Source: Phytophthora sp. 'mugwort'
Lineage: Eukaryota > Oomycota > Peronosporomycetes > Peronosporales > Peronosporaceae
Reading direction: 5' to 3'
Assembly: GCA_033558025.1 (NCBI GenBank)
Contig: JAUCEF010000018.1
Location: 62,001-126,000, forward strand
Length of the DNA: 64,000 bases
Position numbers and translations under genes: made by a program. This document shows, piece by piece, positions 1 through 11,136 of this stretch (position 1 is the stretch's first letter; the number at the start of each line of letters is the position of its first letter). Under the pieces are notes generated by a model, which had not been told where the DNA came from, searched no databases, and worked only from the letters and a program-made list of their open reading frames with translations.

Positions 1-108
1 TGAAAGACGGGAAGTGCACTCAGGGGTACCCAAAGCCTTTAGCGGAGGTTACAAAAGGCGAACGTCCAGGGGTACCCCGTCTACAGACGAAGGTGCAGAG
101 CGGCAGGT

Positions 109-2653
109 GTGCTTAAGTTCCGGGGGAAGGAGTACGCCAACGAGACGGTCAATCAATGGGTGGTTTCATACAACTCGCACCTTTTGCAGACGTACAATTA
201 CCACATTAACGTGGAGGTCTGCACCGATATCACGGCGGTCACATACCTATACAAGTACGTGTACAAGGGGCGGATAAAGCCGTCACTACCGTGGAAACCG
301 TGTAATGCGAGGTACATGTCTCCGGTCGAGGCGTGTGTGAGACTTCTCGATTACGTTATTCGAGGGAAGACGCACATCACGCAACTTACGATATATTTGG
401 AGAACGAGCAGATCGTCACTTTCCGCGACAGCGACAACCCGGAGCGTGTTGTAACTCGCAGTAAGCACAGCAAGTTGACCGGCTTCTTCGCGTTGTGTAC
501 GAGCGAGGCCTGAGAACCAAGTTGCGAAGCCCATGCTGTACCAGGATATTCCCAAGGAATTTTGGTGGGATTCGAAGCCCAAGCGATGGGTGCGCCATAA
601 ACAGTACCAAGCGGCACTAGGTCGGATAATTCACGTACACCAAGGGATATGGAGAGGTTCTACATGCGGGTGCTACTCTGCCACAGCAGGGGCCTGTCGT
701 CCTGTGAAGACCTACAAGCGGGTAAGCGGCGTCTTCTGTGGTTCATACTGCGAGGCCGCCCTCGCCGCTGGCTACGTTGAGAACATTGCAGAGTGGCTGG
801 CCTGTATGAGTGAAGCGGCTATGTTCCCGATGGCCTACTAGCTGCGGCAGCTCTTCGCAACAATTATTGTGTACACCCAAAGATACAAGTTCGCGGACCG
901 TGGGATCATTATTACGCTGACCTCTCTCAAGCTTTCGCCTGCAAGTACCGGGCTTGGAAGGGCAGGCTAAGGGATATGGTCAAGTTCCACACGTCAAAGC
1001 CTGAACGACTTATTACAAACTAACGGATGCGCTGTGGCCGTCTTCGACCTTCCACAGCTGAGTGAGTGCCCGGATTTGGTGCTAGACGCGCTTCTTCAAA
1101 ACAATCTCATTCGTCGCGAGATGGAGGAATACCCACTCCGTGCTCCAGGAGCCTGTGAACGAAGAGGAGCGCCTGAATGTTGGACAGCAAGCTGTCTACG
1201 ACAGAAACATCGAGGCTGCCGACAGTCCAACGCCCGGCAATAAGCTCGTCTTCATCGATGGACCGGGAGGTACGGGGAAATCGACGCTACTGAAACATAT
1301 CCTTGCGAAGGTGCGACTGTCTGGGAAAATTGAGTTTGCGGTGGCGTCGAGTGGAATCGCCTCTCTGTTGCGCATGGGTAGGCGTACATCACACTCTACT
1401 TTCAAGATCCCGTTGAAGCTGAACGACAAGTCGACGTGTTCCATCTACAAACAGCCTCACCTGAAGGCTTTAATCAAGATGGCCAGCTTGGTCATCTGGG
1501 ACAAGGCACTCACGACTCATCGACATGCATTCGAGGCCGTCGACCGATCCTTGCGTGACATGATGGACAACGGTCAAGAACCATTTAGAGGAAAGGTGTT
1601 TGTGTTTTCGGATGATTTCCTCCAGATTCTTCCCGTGGTAGTGAGAGGAACGCCTGCGGAAACGATCGACGACTGCCTCAAATCTTCTACGCGGTCTCAC
1701 TTCCACCAGGCGCATCTGACGAAGAACATGCGTGTGAGGTCTGCTGAGAATGAGAGTACAGCCACCGAGCTGGCAGCCTTCTCAGAGTTTCTTCTTCAAG
1801 TGGGAGAGGGGTGACACGAAGTCGATGCCTCACTTGGGAGAGACTTCATGAAGATACCGAAGGACATGCTGATCGACAACCCGCCGGATGAACCAACCGA
1901 GGATGACGAGGACGAGGAAATAAGGCCTGGGCCCCCATCGAGAGGCCTTAATCGGATGATTGATGCGATGTACGCCGACATCAACAACCTTATAATTGCC
2001 AACGACGAGTATTTTGCAAATCGGACGATCTTAACCACGACGAACACGGTGGTGCAGCGCATCCGCGAGGCCGTGGCGCAGCGGCTGGACGGTGATTCGC
2101 ACGAATACATGTCGACAGACAAGGTGAAACACGACGGCGATGGAACCTTCTTCGAGCAGGAGGTGCTGAACTCAGTCATCATCAACGGAATCTCTCCGCA
2201 CAAGCTGACTTCGAAGAGGGGCGCCCCCATTATGATGATGCGCAACTTGAACCCGGACCTGGGGCTGTGCAAAAGAATGCGCGTGCGGATTGTCGAGCTT
2301 AAGCCGCATGTGATCCACGCGACGATCATGACAGGCGCGCGCCAGGGCCAGCACGGGCTCATCCCAAGAATTGTCTTCATCAGCGACGGCGACGCGCGCG
2401 GTTTCCCCTTCCGTCTGCGCCGTAAACAGTTCCCGGTTCGCGATGATGATCAACAAGACAAAGGACAAACGGCGCAGAACCTGGAGCTGTATCTCGCCTC
2501 GACCTGCTTCTCGCATGGACAGCTGTTCGTGTCACTGTCGAGAGTTACGGGTAGGACAAGATCAAGGTGCTGATTGAATATCCAGAGCTAGAGGAGGACG
2601 ACGGCCTGTACACGGAAAACGTAGTGTATAGGCAGATATTAGACACAATTTGA
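109..2653 (+). pseudogene. Helitron Rep/PIF1-like helicase, degenerate
   Basis: Pieces in shifting frames together give a Helitron replication initiator fused to a PIF1-family helicase. Residues from 109-513 include HINVEVCTDITAV and the Rep tyrosine motif KYVYKG. The piece at 533-841 continues the linker. The piece at 1140-1814 has Walker A GPGGTGKST and the PIF1 motif VFSDDFLQILPVV. The piece at 1848-2573 is the C-terminal helicase half, and the last residues (FVSLSRVTG and beyond) run in another frame to about 2653. Walker B reads VIWDKA where the family has an acidic DE pair, so ATPase activity is probably lost. At least three frame changes or stops separate the pieces. The 5' end lies beyond the window. 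In live elements this protein nicks and displaces one strand for rolling-circle transposition. The element terminus follows at 2815-2849. Confidence 0.85.
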
Positions 2654-2740
2654 GGAGGTAGCGCAACTTTGCATAACAATCATTTCTAATTTCATGTTTT
2701 ATCTTTTCACGATACACTTATGCCTTGGCATCCACCGAAC

Positions 2741-2849
2741 GAAGCGAAGATGGGACCTGTCCCGTAGTGAAGCGAGCTGGAACAGCGAACGCAACGGGTT
2801 GGGACCCCGCATTGCCCTACCGCACCGCAAAGCGGGCGGCGTCGGCTAG
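2741..2849 (+). mobile_element. Helitron 3' end: subterminal repeat, hairpin and CTAG terminus
   Basis: After the helicase comes a subterminal block (2761-2812, containing AACGGGTTGGGACCCC). It is followed by an imperfect GC hairpin at about 2820-2839, a ten-base spacer and CTAG at 2846-2849. The next base is T, as expected for Helitron insertion between A and T. The same architecture recurs in reverse orientation at 54507-54543, with nearly the same last bases (CGTCGGCTAG here, CGCTCGGCTAG there), so the call is supported by two copies. I see no gene between this terminus and about 3300. Confidence 0.75.
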
Positions 2850-3307
2850 TACATATTATTCATGCCGATGGCCACCAGTTGTGCAACATAACCGCGGCTC
2901 CTATTTTAATCTTACTGTTAAAAGAATTACGGTGGTGGCTTTCGCCGCGCGTCGCACACAGTCGGCACAGTTGGGAACATATATCCTGATAATACAGTAC
3001 ATATTACTTTAAATAATACTGTACTAACAGTAACAGTACATACAGTATAATATATTTGGCATTTGGCACTGTGCTTTGGCTGCTCATCGTGTAAGAACGC
3101 AATTCTTGAAATCCAAATGGTCGAAAAAGACTTCGTCAGATGGCGAAGGTAAAATTGCGGCCGTGGCGGACGGTCAATCAAAGCCGCATAGAGATCGCCG
3201 CGTCCCGGCGCAGCACGCACATGATTGCATCCTCAGATATGAACGTTGCCACAGTCGCGCACACCTGGTGAATTGACTCCGTCATAAGGGCGACTCTTGC
3301 AAAATTC

Positions 3308-3314
3308 TCTCATT
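3308..3314 (+). promoter_or_regulatory. possible oomycete Inr-like element (TCTCATT)
   Basis: TCTCATT lies 83 bases before the chosen ATG at 3397 and resembles the core of the oomycete initiator (YTCATTYY). The match is short, so this is suggestive only. Confidence 0.3.
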
Positions 3315-3396
3315 GATGGGACCTCAGTACTGCCAGTCAGTGACTGGGCCGTCGGGCGCGGGACTTTCCACATCCAAACAGACGAAGGATAGTGCA

Positions 3397-4755
3397 ATGC
3401 GGAGACGTGTGACTTTGCTCGCAGCGGTTTTCGCGCTCGCTTCGCCGTCGCATGCCGTGGAAGTCAGCGTCTGCGGCGACGCCACGTACGACGTTCCCGA
3501 GGACCGAGGAGTGATCTGCGCGTCGGCCGACCCCGTCCCGCCAGGCACGGCCTGCCCGCTAAAGGGGGACAAAGCGAGCGCCGACTGCTTCGAGAACCTG
3601 CCGTCATATGACGGAGGCGCCTGCGTGGCGCCCGAAGATGCCGTGTGTGCGCTGGTGACCGATAAGGCATGGGGCTGCGTGCTTCCGTCGGTAGGATGTG
3701 GTAATAAGCCATTGACGCCGGCTGCTCCAGCTTCTCCGGTAGCTCTGTGCGAAACATGGGATTACGAGGGATACCAAGACTCGGCCTCAAGCATCGATGC
3801 CGACTCGCTCTTTGACGGCAACGAGGGCTATGACGAGAGCTGGTTCGTAAAGGTAACCGAAGCGACAGAGTTGTTTACCTGTGGAGTCCACAACCCCGCG
3901 GCAGCTCCAACATCAGAGCCCACGCTAGCGCCAACATCGCCCTCTGAGCCAACGCCTGCTCCGACAGATACTGAAGACTTATCGGCGTCCACTAATGCGT
4001 CCGGCTCCGAGCCAACGCCCGCACCCACAGCGGACACTGAAGACTCATCGGCCTCCGAACCGACGCCAGCTCCAAGTTCGGATTCGTCAGGCACTCCGGC
4101 ATTGGAGCCAGGAACAAAACCGACGTCAGACATTGAAGACTCGTCGTCATCAGATAGTACAGAAACGGCAACGCAAGACTCCGGTGATGCATCGATGCCT
4201 TATGTTACACCAGTACCATCGGACATATCGGATTTGTCGTCGGGTATCACAGGGCCCACAACGACGCCATCCCCAACTTCAACCACTACAAAAGAACCGT
4301 CAGAAACTGCACTATCTGGCAGTGAAGATAGCTCGACATCGGATACGACAGATTCGTCAGAGTCCATGCCAACCTCAGACATCACAGATGAGTCAGCTTT
4401 CGAGCCCACACCGGCACCATCAGAGACCGCCGATAGTTCGACGTCAGATAGCAGTGCATCGGTCTTGGAACCAACACCAGTTCCAACCTCAAAGGCGTCG
4501 ATGGCTGGCAGTACTGATGCCTCAACGCCAGAAGTCACTCCTGCAGCAACGCGGTCGGAAACACAGCAGGACATAGAAGACACCCAGTCCTCAGCAGAAG
4601 CGAACGAAGACGCGGGCAAAAATACGACAACTAAGCAGACAACGGGGTTCACCGATGTTACACTGCTTTCGGATCCATCGAGCTTCATAGCAACGCTAAA
4701 GCCTGCAGCCATACCTGAAGCACAAAAAGCGTACGACAAACCCTCGAGATGGTAG
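3397..4755 (+). CDS. secreted cysteine-containing, Ser/Thr/Pro-rich mucin-like protein
   Basis: 452 residues from the ATG at 3397. An in-frame ATG at 3313 exists, but only the later one places a signal peptide (MRRRVTLLAAVFALASPSHA) at the N-terminus. The mature N-terminal part, to about residue 165, holds about a dozen cysteines and is probably a disulphide-bonded wall or host-contact domain. The rest is low complexity with recurring EPTPAP/EPTPVP units separated by acidic serine runs (DTEDSSAS, DSSGT), a substrate for heavy O-glycosylation. No transmembrane segment or GPI signal is visible at the C-terminus (ends YDKPSRW), so the product is probably released or wall-bound. The design resembles mucin-like surface proteins of Phytophthora spores and cysts, but I cannot assign a named family. 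Confidence 0.8.
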   Translation: MRRRVTLLAAVFALASPSHAVEVSVCGDATYDVPEDRGVICASADPVPPGTACPLKGDKASADCFENLPSYDGGACVAPEDAVCALVTDKAWGCVLPSVGCGNKPLTPAAPASPVALCETWDYEGYQDSASSIDADSLFDGNEGYDESWFVKVTEATELFTCGVHNPAAAPTSEPTLAPTSPSEPTPAPTDTEDLSASTNASGSEPTPAPTADTEDSSASEPTPAPSSDSSGTPALEPGTKPTSDIEDSSSSDSTETATQDSGDASMPYVTPVPSDISDLSSGITGPTTTPSPTSTTTKEPSETALSGSEDSSTSDTTDSSESMPTSDITDESAFEPTPAPSETADSSTSDSSASVLEPTPVPTSKASMAGSTDASTPEVTPAATRSETQQDIEDTQSSAEANEDAGKNTTTKQTTGFTDVTLLSDPSSFIATLKPAAIPEAQKAYDKPSRW

Positions 4756-5156
4756 GGAAAAGAGCGAATTGCCTGCTGTTTAAGTGCCGTCAAAGAGAGA
4801 GTTCGGAGGAAATGTTGAGGCTTCTGAAGTAGCGCGTAATGCACGCCCCGATTGTACGGATAGTGAGGGATGCCAAATCAAGGAATTCATTTAATATTAG
4901 CCGCAATTTCCTGGTGTGTCAGTCAGTTATTGACGAGGGCCTTCAAGCTGCAAGTCGAACTGGAGCGCTGGCTGCACGCGATTCGAACGGATTGGGGCAC
5001 GTCGGGCCATAAGTTCCGCACTTGTAGTAGTCAATGTGTGCAGTACAACCAGGTTTCAACCCTGTATCAAACGTCTAACGTCCGTGTGGACCACCCTCGT
5101 ATCTTAATCGAAACGTCGCGTGTTAAGCGTTTCGCGATCTTTTCACAGACATTGTG
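4756..5156. other. intergenic, no gene seen
   Basis: About 400 bases between the mucin-like gene and the promoter of the next gene. Short open frames here show no domain and no codon pattern. Confidence 0.5.
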
Positions 5157-5163
5157 GCTCATT
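5157..5163 (+). promoter_or_regulatory. Inr-like core promoter element GCTCATT
   Basis: GCTCATT exactly matches the first seven bases of the oomycete Inr consensus. It sits 45 bases before the ATG at 5208, a normal 5' leader length for these organisms. Confidence 0.45.
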
Positions 5164-5207
5164 GCAAGACTCACGTTCAATTCAAGCCGTCGAACTGCCA
5201 GTAAATA

Positions 5208-8200
5208 ATGGCCGCGCTGTTATTTCGACGGGCTTTGACACAGAGAGCGTTATTGGTCGTCTTCTGCATCACTCTGCAGCTGACTGGGGGCGGGTTTGCT
5301 CGTGCAGTGGAGTTGAAGGGGACGCAGTGTCCCGGTGTAGGAAGTCAATGTTCACAGCATGGCGTGTGTGCGATCAACCGACAGGGGGAGCACGTGTGCA
5401 ATTGCCAGTGGGGATACAACTTGCCAGACTGCTCGAAAAGTGCGTGCTGAGCAGCTCACCCATTTCTCCCGATCTTGTTGATGTCGCTGACATATCTGAA
5501 CATGCTCTCATTGTACCAATTGTTTTTGCAGAAATGTGTCCTTACGGAATCAACCCGACGTCGCCTCGGCAGGAAGATAAAAAGCTTCGGCTGCGGATTA
5601 CGACGACCGGGGGTACTTCCATCACGGGTGGAGCATTGACGATAACCTTCCACGCACACACGGTAGAGTTTGAAATGCCCCTTGACAAAGTGACGAGCGC
5701 TGTTTGCACTAGTATTTTACGGCGTTTTCAAAACCTTGGCGAGCTGGTAAGTGATGTTAGGTCATGTACGCTTTAGCTCCTATGTTCATTCCATTGACGC
5801 TAACGTTTCTTCCTCCAGACATGCGAACAAGCATCTTTTGATAGACCTTCATCGGCCACATTTGACATTACCCTGCGCACGTTCCCCACTTTTCCAATTA
5901 TGAACAATCTGTATTATCATAACGGCAACCCACCCGCGTCCGAGTTCTGGTGCGACGCAGCAAAGGTCCAGCTCTCATCCTCGTCGGGGTCCGTTCATTG
6001 CGCGTTCGAGAGCATCACGGATGCCAATGTCAAGACCTATGAAGAATGCAGTGGGCACGGTGACTGTAACGCTGAAACGGGAATTTGCGTTTGCCATGAG
6101 GGTTATTACGGCGATCACTGCGGCAACAACAAGGACGACGAAGATGTACTGGTTGCACCAGCTCTGGGACCATTTTTTAAGGGAAACGTTCTGCATTTAT
6201 CAGCAACGCGCGGACTGTCCTCAAAATTTCACCTTGTGCGCGCCGACGTAGGTGGGCACGCCTTGTTTACCATAAACGGCCGTGGGGATACTACATGGCA
6301 TCACGGATCTCTGCACCTGCGTGAAGGAGGACTGTACATGAGCGGTGGTGCTTTGCAACTACAAAAAGACAGTACCTTCCAGATGAACGATGGACGTGCG
6401 CGACTGCAAGATACATCGCTACACTTGCAGCTACAAACAGCCACCGAATTCTCCATCAACGGCGATGCCCTGCTCAATATTGAAAGGTTGACTGCAGCCT
6501 CGACGTCCGAATTGTCGACACTTCCAGATTACATTCGCATCTCACAACCAAAAGGCCCCATTTTGCGAGTAAATGGCGCAGGACAGACTGTCATCCACGG
6601 TGGCGGTCTCGAAGTTTTGAAAGGTGGTCTACGGTTAGAGCGTGGTGGGATACAAGTTCTTTCTGATGGGATTAAGGTTATGAGTGGAGGACTCGACGTG
6701 CAAAGCGGCAACCTCGCTGTGCGTTCTGGTACGTTAAGTCTGAAGAACGGCCAAACAACGCTTACCGCGCCAGCTGGACCGGTCCTTCTGCTGCAGCGTG
6801 GCAATAACGACGGTGCGTCGCCTTCTAGCCCGCTAATTGAGGCTAGAGGTAGCAGAAGCAGTGATAGCAAGGTCTTTGAAGTGCTTGATTCGGGCTCGAC
6901 TATAGTACACGGTGGTGGCGTGCATGTACTTGCTGGTGGGGTGACCATCGCATCCGGAGGCCAAACAATTACGTCAGGTGGACTACGTGTGGAGTCTGGC
7001 GGTATTCAGATCGAGTCTGGGCGTCTCACCACACGAGATGGTTTTTCCATCCAAGATGGTGGCCTAACCGTGCAAACTGATCAAGTGAACGGCAAAGCTC
7101 TTCGTGTGGCCTCGACCAACGTTAACTTTGCCGGAGCATTGTTAAGCTTTGATCTCGCTCACCAGCATCGCGAATCACCGCCGTTCCGTATTCTTGAGGC
7201 CTTGAAACCTACTGATCCTGAGAATCATGCGACCCAGATGGAGAGCATGTTTTCAGTGGACTCACTAGGTAACTTGGAGACATACGGAGACGTCGTTACA
7301 ACTGATGGTGGACGGATTGTTGCAAATGGAGCTCTAATCTCACAGGGGCAGACAGTTTTTGCAAATGTACAGCTTCGCGCCTCTAATAATCTCGTTATCC
7401 CAAGCACCAACAGCTACGTGCAGATCAACAGCGATGGAGTTGCGTCGCTTAACACGGCGAGGATCGATTGTGAGCATGCATACGCTGGTCAGTTACTTGT
7501 CATCCAGAACGACGATGAAGAGCGACTCGGTGGCGAGATCAACGTAGCATCCGGTGCTGCCGCCATTTTCGTCTTTGATGGCGGTATGTGGCGTCCTCTA
7601 ACTGCAGCAGCTTTTGACACGTCGTCACTCACCGGCGTGAAAACTTTTGAAGCCGCAAACGATCTCAACTTGGGTGAGGTCACACTCTCGGTGCAATCTG
7701 TTCAGGTGGCTGGCCAACGTGCTGGCTTCGTTGCTGTGTACGGCAAAGGTGGCATTCTCGAGCAGCATGATAGTCTACGCTTTGAGGCCGCCTCAGACAC
7801 TTTCAGTGCTGACAAAATCGAGGCGAAACGGATGCGTGGCTCCATTGATATGAGTGAGAGCGAGTTACGTAGTGTCGAAATCGTCGGTGGTCACATCAGC
7901 AACGTCAACATGACGGCGATTGAGATGATGGAAGTGCAGGGTGAGCTCTTTGTCGAGGACGAAGCTTTTTTCGGTGCCAGTGTGACTGTGGACGGGCAGG
8001 TTATGGGCTCGGGAGCCTACGTCGATGCATCGGACGAGCGCTTCAAGCGCGATGTCCATCAAATCAGCAACGCCTCAGCTATTGTTGCCCAACTGCGCGG
8101 AGTTGAGTATTCGTACAACTCGGACGAGTTTCCTTCCAAATTCCCACGTGATGGCCGGCGTGAATTGGGATTCATCGCACAAGAGGTGGAACGAATAGCG

Positions 8201-8470
8201 CCTCAAGTTGTGACCACCGACGCTGATGGATTCAAATATGTGGCATACGCACGCTTAATGCCCGTCATGGTGGAAGCTCTCAAGCAAGAGCAACAACGTG
8301 CAAATAACAATGAGAAGCGAATCGAGCAACTTCAGACTGAAATGAAAGATCTCAAACGTACCCTACAAGCGCAACAAGAAATGTTCCAACAGCGACTTCA
8401 AGAATGGCGTGATTTCTACGTAGGGAAGGGCAACTCAGAGCAACCAATGATGCAAGATCAAATGCAATAA
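5208..8470 (+). CDS. secreted EGF-domain protein with beta-repeat stalk and C-terminal peptidase S74 (intramolecular chaperone) domain
   Basis: Three exons: 5208-5439, 5532-5746 and 5819-8470. Introns are 5440-5531 (GTGCGT...TTTTTGCAG) and 5747-5818 (GTAAGT...CTCCAG). The product is 1032 residues. Residues 1-31 are a signal peptide. An EGF-like module follows (about 39-75, six cysteines) and a second near 226-250 (CSGHGDC...CVCHEGYYGDHC). A long central region has repeats of the type GGLxVxSGG (nucleotides about 6580-7080), typical of a trimeric beta-helix. Residues about 884-985 are a peptidase S74 domain: SDERFK, with candidate catalytic Ser887 and Lys892, then ELGFIAQEVERIAP and YARLMPVMVEALKQEQ, then a coiled coil. 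S74 domains trimerise the fibre and cut themselves off in phage tailspikes and in metazoan MYRF. The product is therefore probably a secreted trimeric fibre. It is convergent with the next gene, 52 bases away. Confidence 0.88.
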
Positions 8471-8522
8471 TGACACCATTGTGGTTTTCATCTTCGTCTT
8501 GCTTTTTATCTACTGATTTGAC

Positions 8523-10738
8523 TTATCCTTGTGGAGGCGGCGCTTGTAAATATTGCCGCTCGGAGCGGATGTAGAGAACGATACCAAGGGCGATCGTCAA
8601 TACAAATATGAGGAAGTTGTCAGACTGCAACAGCTCGCGCCAGTTACTGACAATACCCCGTAAAAGAGTTTTCGTGCTCCTGATTACGTCGCCAGGCCAC
8701 CACTTTTCCAGCAGCGACAACAAAGAGGCACCCACGTCCGCATCTGGGCCAGCCTCGCTCCGTGACGCAGTCTTCGATGACGCCAAGGAAAAATCATCCT
8801 TTTTGGATGGCGGCACGTTGCCTACAAGCTCATCCCACCACTTTTTCCACGATCGGAGCGACTTGTGAGCGCGCAATTTCCACAATGCCATCGTGACTGG
8901 TACACTGGCATCGCTGTGTGCTACACGTGCCTTGTCAAAGAAGCGCTTGGCGAGATAAAAGTCCTGGTCCACGCCGATCCCGTGCTCGTACATGAGCGCG
9001 AGGTTAAACATGGCCTGCGCATTGGTGCGCTTGCTGGCGAGCGAATAATGCGCACTAGCCTTGACGAAATCCACGGGATGCCCACCTTTTCCGTAGTAGT
9101 AATAGTCGCCAATCTTTAGGTTAGCATCGACGTTACCCTGCAACGCTGCCAGCCTGTAGAGCATCACTGCAGTTGAGGCCACCACATCCTCCTCCAGTTC
9201 CGTACCCGAAGGCGTTAGCGACAACATGGGCGAAAATGCCGACGGTGTCAAGAAATCATAGTCCAGTAGATATGCGGCGTTGTGCTGTGCGACCTCATAG
9301 CCTTGCTGAGCCATTACGGCATACTTCATGAAAGCGGCCTCGTAGTCCTGGCGTTTAAAGTCTTTGTATGCCTGGGTAAGCACACGGTCCCATTCACCGC
9401 GCTCCGCCACCATTTTGAAGGACTCGACAGCATTCTTGCAAGAGCGAGTTGTGCCGATGCCGTGCAGACTCATGTGGCCAAGCTTGTGGCTAGAAATTGT
9501 GTGGCCTTGGTGTGCAGCGACCTGAAAATATCCATGGGCGACTTCGTATTCTGGGTGTTTCGTGGCAATAACGGCGCCCATGAAGCCACCGCTTCGCATG
9601 TGAAGGACGCCCAGGTTGTAGAAAGCCTCCATACTCCCCTGCTTTGCGGCAGCCTTGAAGAGTGCTACAGCCTGCTCCTCGTCCCGTTCGGTGCCCTTAC
9701 CCTGCAAGTACATGTGCGCCAGCTCGTTCTGGGCTGCTGTGTTCCCTTCGTTTACGGCCTCCTGCAAGTACTTGAACGCTGTGACGTTGTTCTGCGGGAC
9801 GCCAATGCCAAGGCTATAAATGTGACCAAGATGGTAAGCTCCCCCACTAGCTCCCAGGTCGTACGCTTTTTGAAAAAGCGCTGCCGCGTGTTCCAAGTCT
9901 TGTGTAAGTCCACGAGCACCGTAATAGAACAACGTGGCCAGATTCAGCGTAGCATCCGGGTCGCCCTTGTCTGCCGAGAACTGATAATAGTCCACGATCG
10001 CACTGTCACCGGGCAAGTTCTTCTTGTGATGCGTCTCTGCCATCGTCTTGAGGCGACGATGCGGCAGGTCGTATATGGCTGGGTGACTCGCATTCTGCTC
10101 CCGTCTTGCCACGGCTTCATTTGCCGCCACTTCATAGTACCGCACGGCCGATTCGCACTTCTTTGGAGCTCCAAGGCCCAATAGGTGCTTGTGTCCTAGC
10201 GCCATTGCAGCCCCAATGTCCCCGCCCAGAGCAGCGAAGTAGTAGTGGGACATGGCGGACGCTTCGTCCAGCGGGAAGCCCCATAGTCCGTAGCTCAGTG
10301 CCACCGCCACGTGGAACTGGGCCCTGGACGCACCAAGTGCTGCCGCCTCGGCGTACAGACTCATGGCCAGTGTGCCGTTGACGCTCGTGTCTAACGAGCT
10401 GTTGCCATAGAAGTACATATCGCCCAGCTGCACAAGCGCGTCACGGCGTTCGGCGCGTGGTACCAGCGGCGAGAGAGCGGCATCACTGAGATCGCGTACT
10501 GCCGCGTTATCAGTCTGAACGCGTCGAAGCGCTTCGGCGAGTGGCGACGGCGGCGCGATCGCGTCTGCAACAGATAACGAGAGTCAGAAACAAGGAGCCG
10601 AAGAGAGGGCTGCAGAGTGAGAGCCGTACCAGACACGCGAGCATCAGAGACGTCGGACGGTGACACGGAGGCAGAGCAGAGCGCGACCGCAAGAGCGATG
10701 GTCGCCAACGCGTGGCAGAACGAGCGGCGCATGCCCAC
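8523..10738 (-). CDS. SEL1L/Hrd3-like ER protein with Sel1 repeats
   Basis: Two exons on the minus strand: 10738-10630 and 10564-8523. The 65-bp intron (10629-10565) starts GTACGG and ends TTGCAG; splicing restores one 716-residue frame. Exon 1 encodes a signal peptide (MRRSFCHALATIALAVALCS). The body is a series of about ten or more Sel1/TPR-like repeats, for example ALGGDIGAAMALGHKHLLGL and AVNEGNTAAQNELAHMYLQG. A single transmembrane helix (DNFLIFVLTIALGIVLYI) lies near the C-terminus, followed by a short proline-rich tail. This layout is that of SEL1L/Hrd3, the luminal adaptor of the Hrd1 ubiquitin ligase in ER-associated degradation. An ATG six bases downstream of the first is an equally good start. 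No Inr was found. Confidence 0.9.
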
Positions 10739-11136
10739 GATAAAGAGAGGAGAGAAAAGAGGTCGTAGCTCCTCAATTTCGCGAGTTGGTTTCTGAAGAG
10801 CAGGCAGGAACGACGCGACCGAGCTTCGTAATCATATCGAGAATGCAGAGGTATTTACTGTTAGAAGTCGAATTCGAAATAATGAAAGTTTGCTGCAAAA
10901 CAAATATATCAGGGTATCAGTCCTTACAGGCAAGTATGGCCACGTCACTGGGACTGTCGCCTTCAACGCCAATGTCACTCGCAGCAAATACTTCTAGGTA
11001 CTTCGTGCCTGCCATCTATATTCATCCAGTTAAGACCTTTTCGGGGCAGCAGCGTCATCAACTAATATTGGCCAAAGGTGTAACGGCCGCTGCATCAGTG
11101 GAGAATCTGATTCTTTTCTGATCCGCTGTCAACGTA
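10739..11136. other. divergent intergenic region, nothing recognised
   Basis: About 400 bases between the SEL1L-like gene (leftward) and the HTH gene (rightward). It presumably holds both promoters, but I see no convincing Inr match, repeat or RNA gene. Confidence 0.5.

Noticed and set aside
3828..4133. Antisense Gly/Val/Ser-rich open frame opposite the mucin-like gene
   Set aside because: It mirrors the EPTPAP repeat on the other strand and has no independent signal.
9282..10184. 300-residue plus-strand open frame opposite the SEL1L-like gene
   Set aside because: Shadow frame produced by GC-biased codons of the real minus-strand gene.
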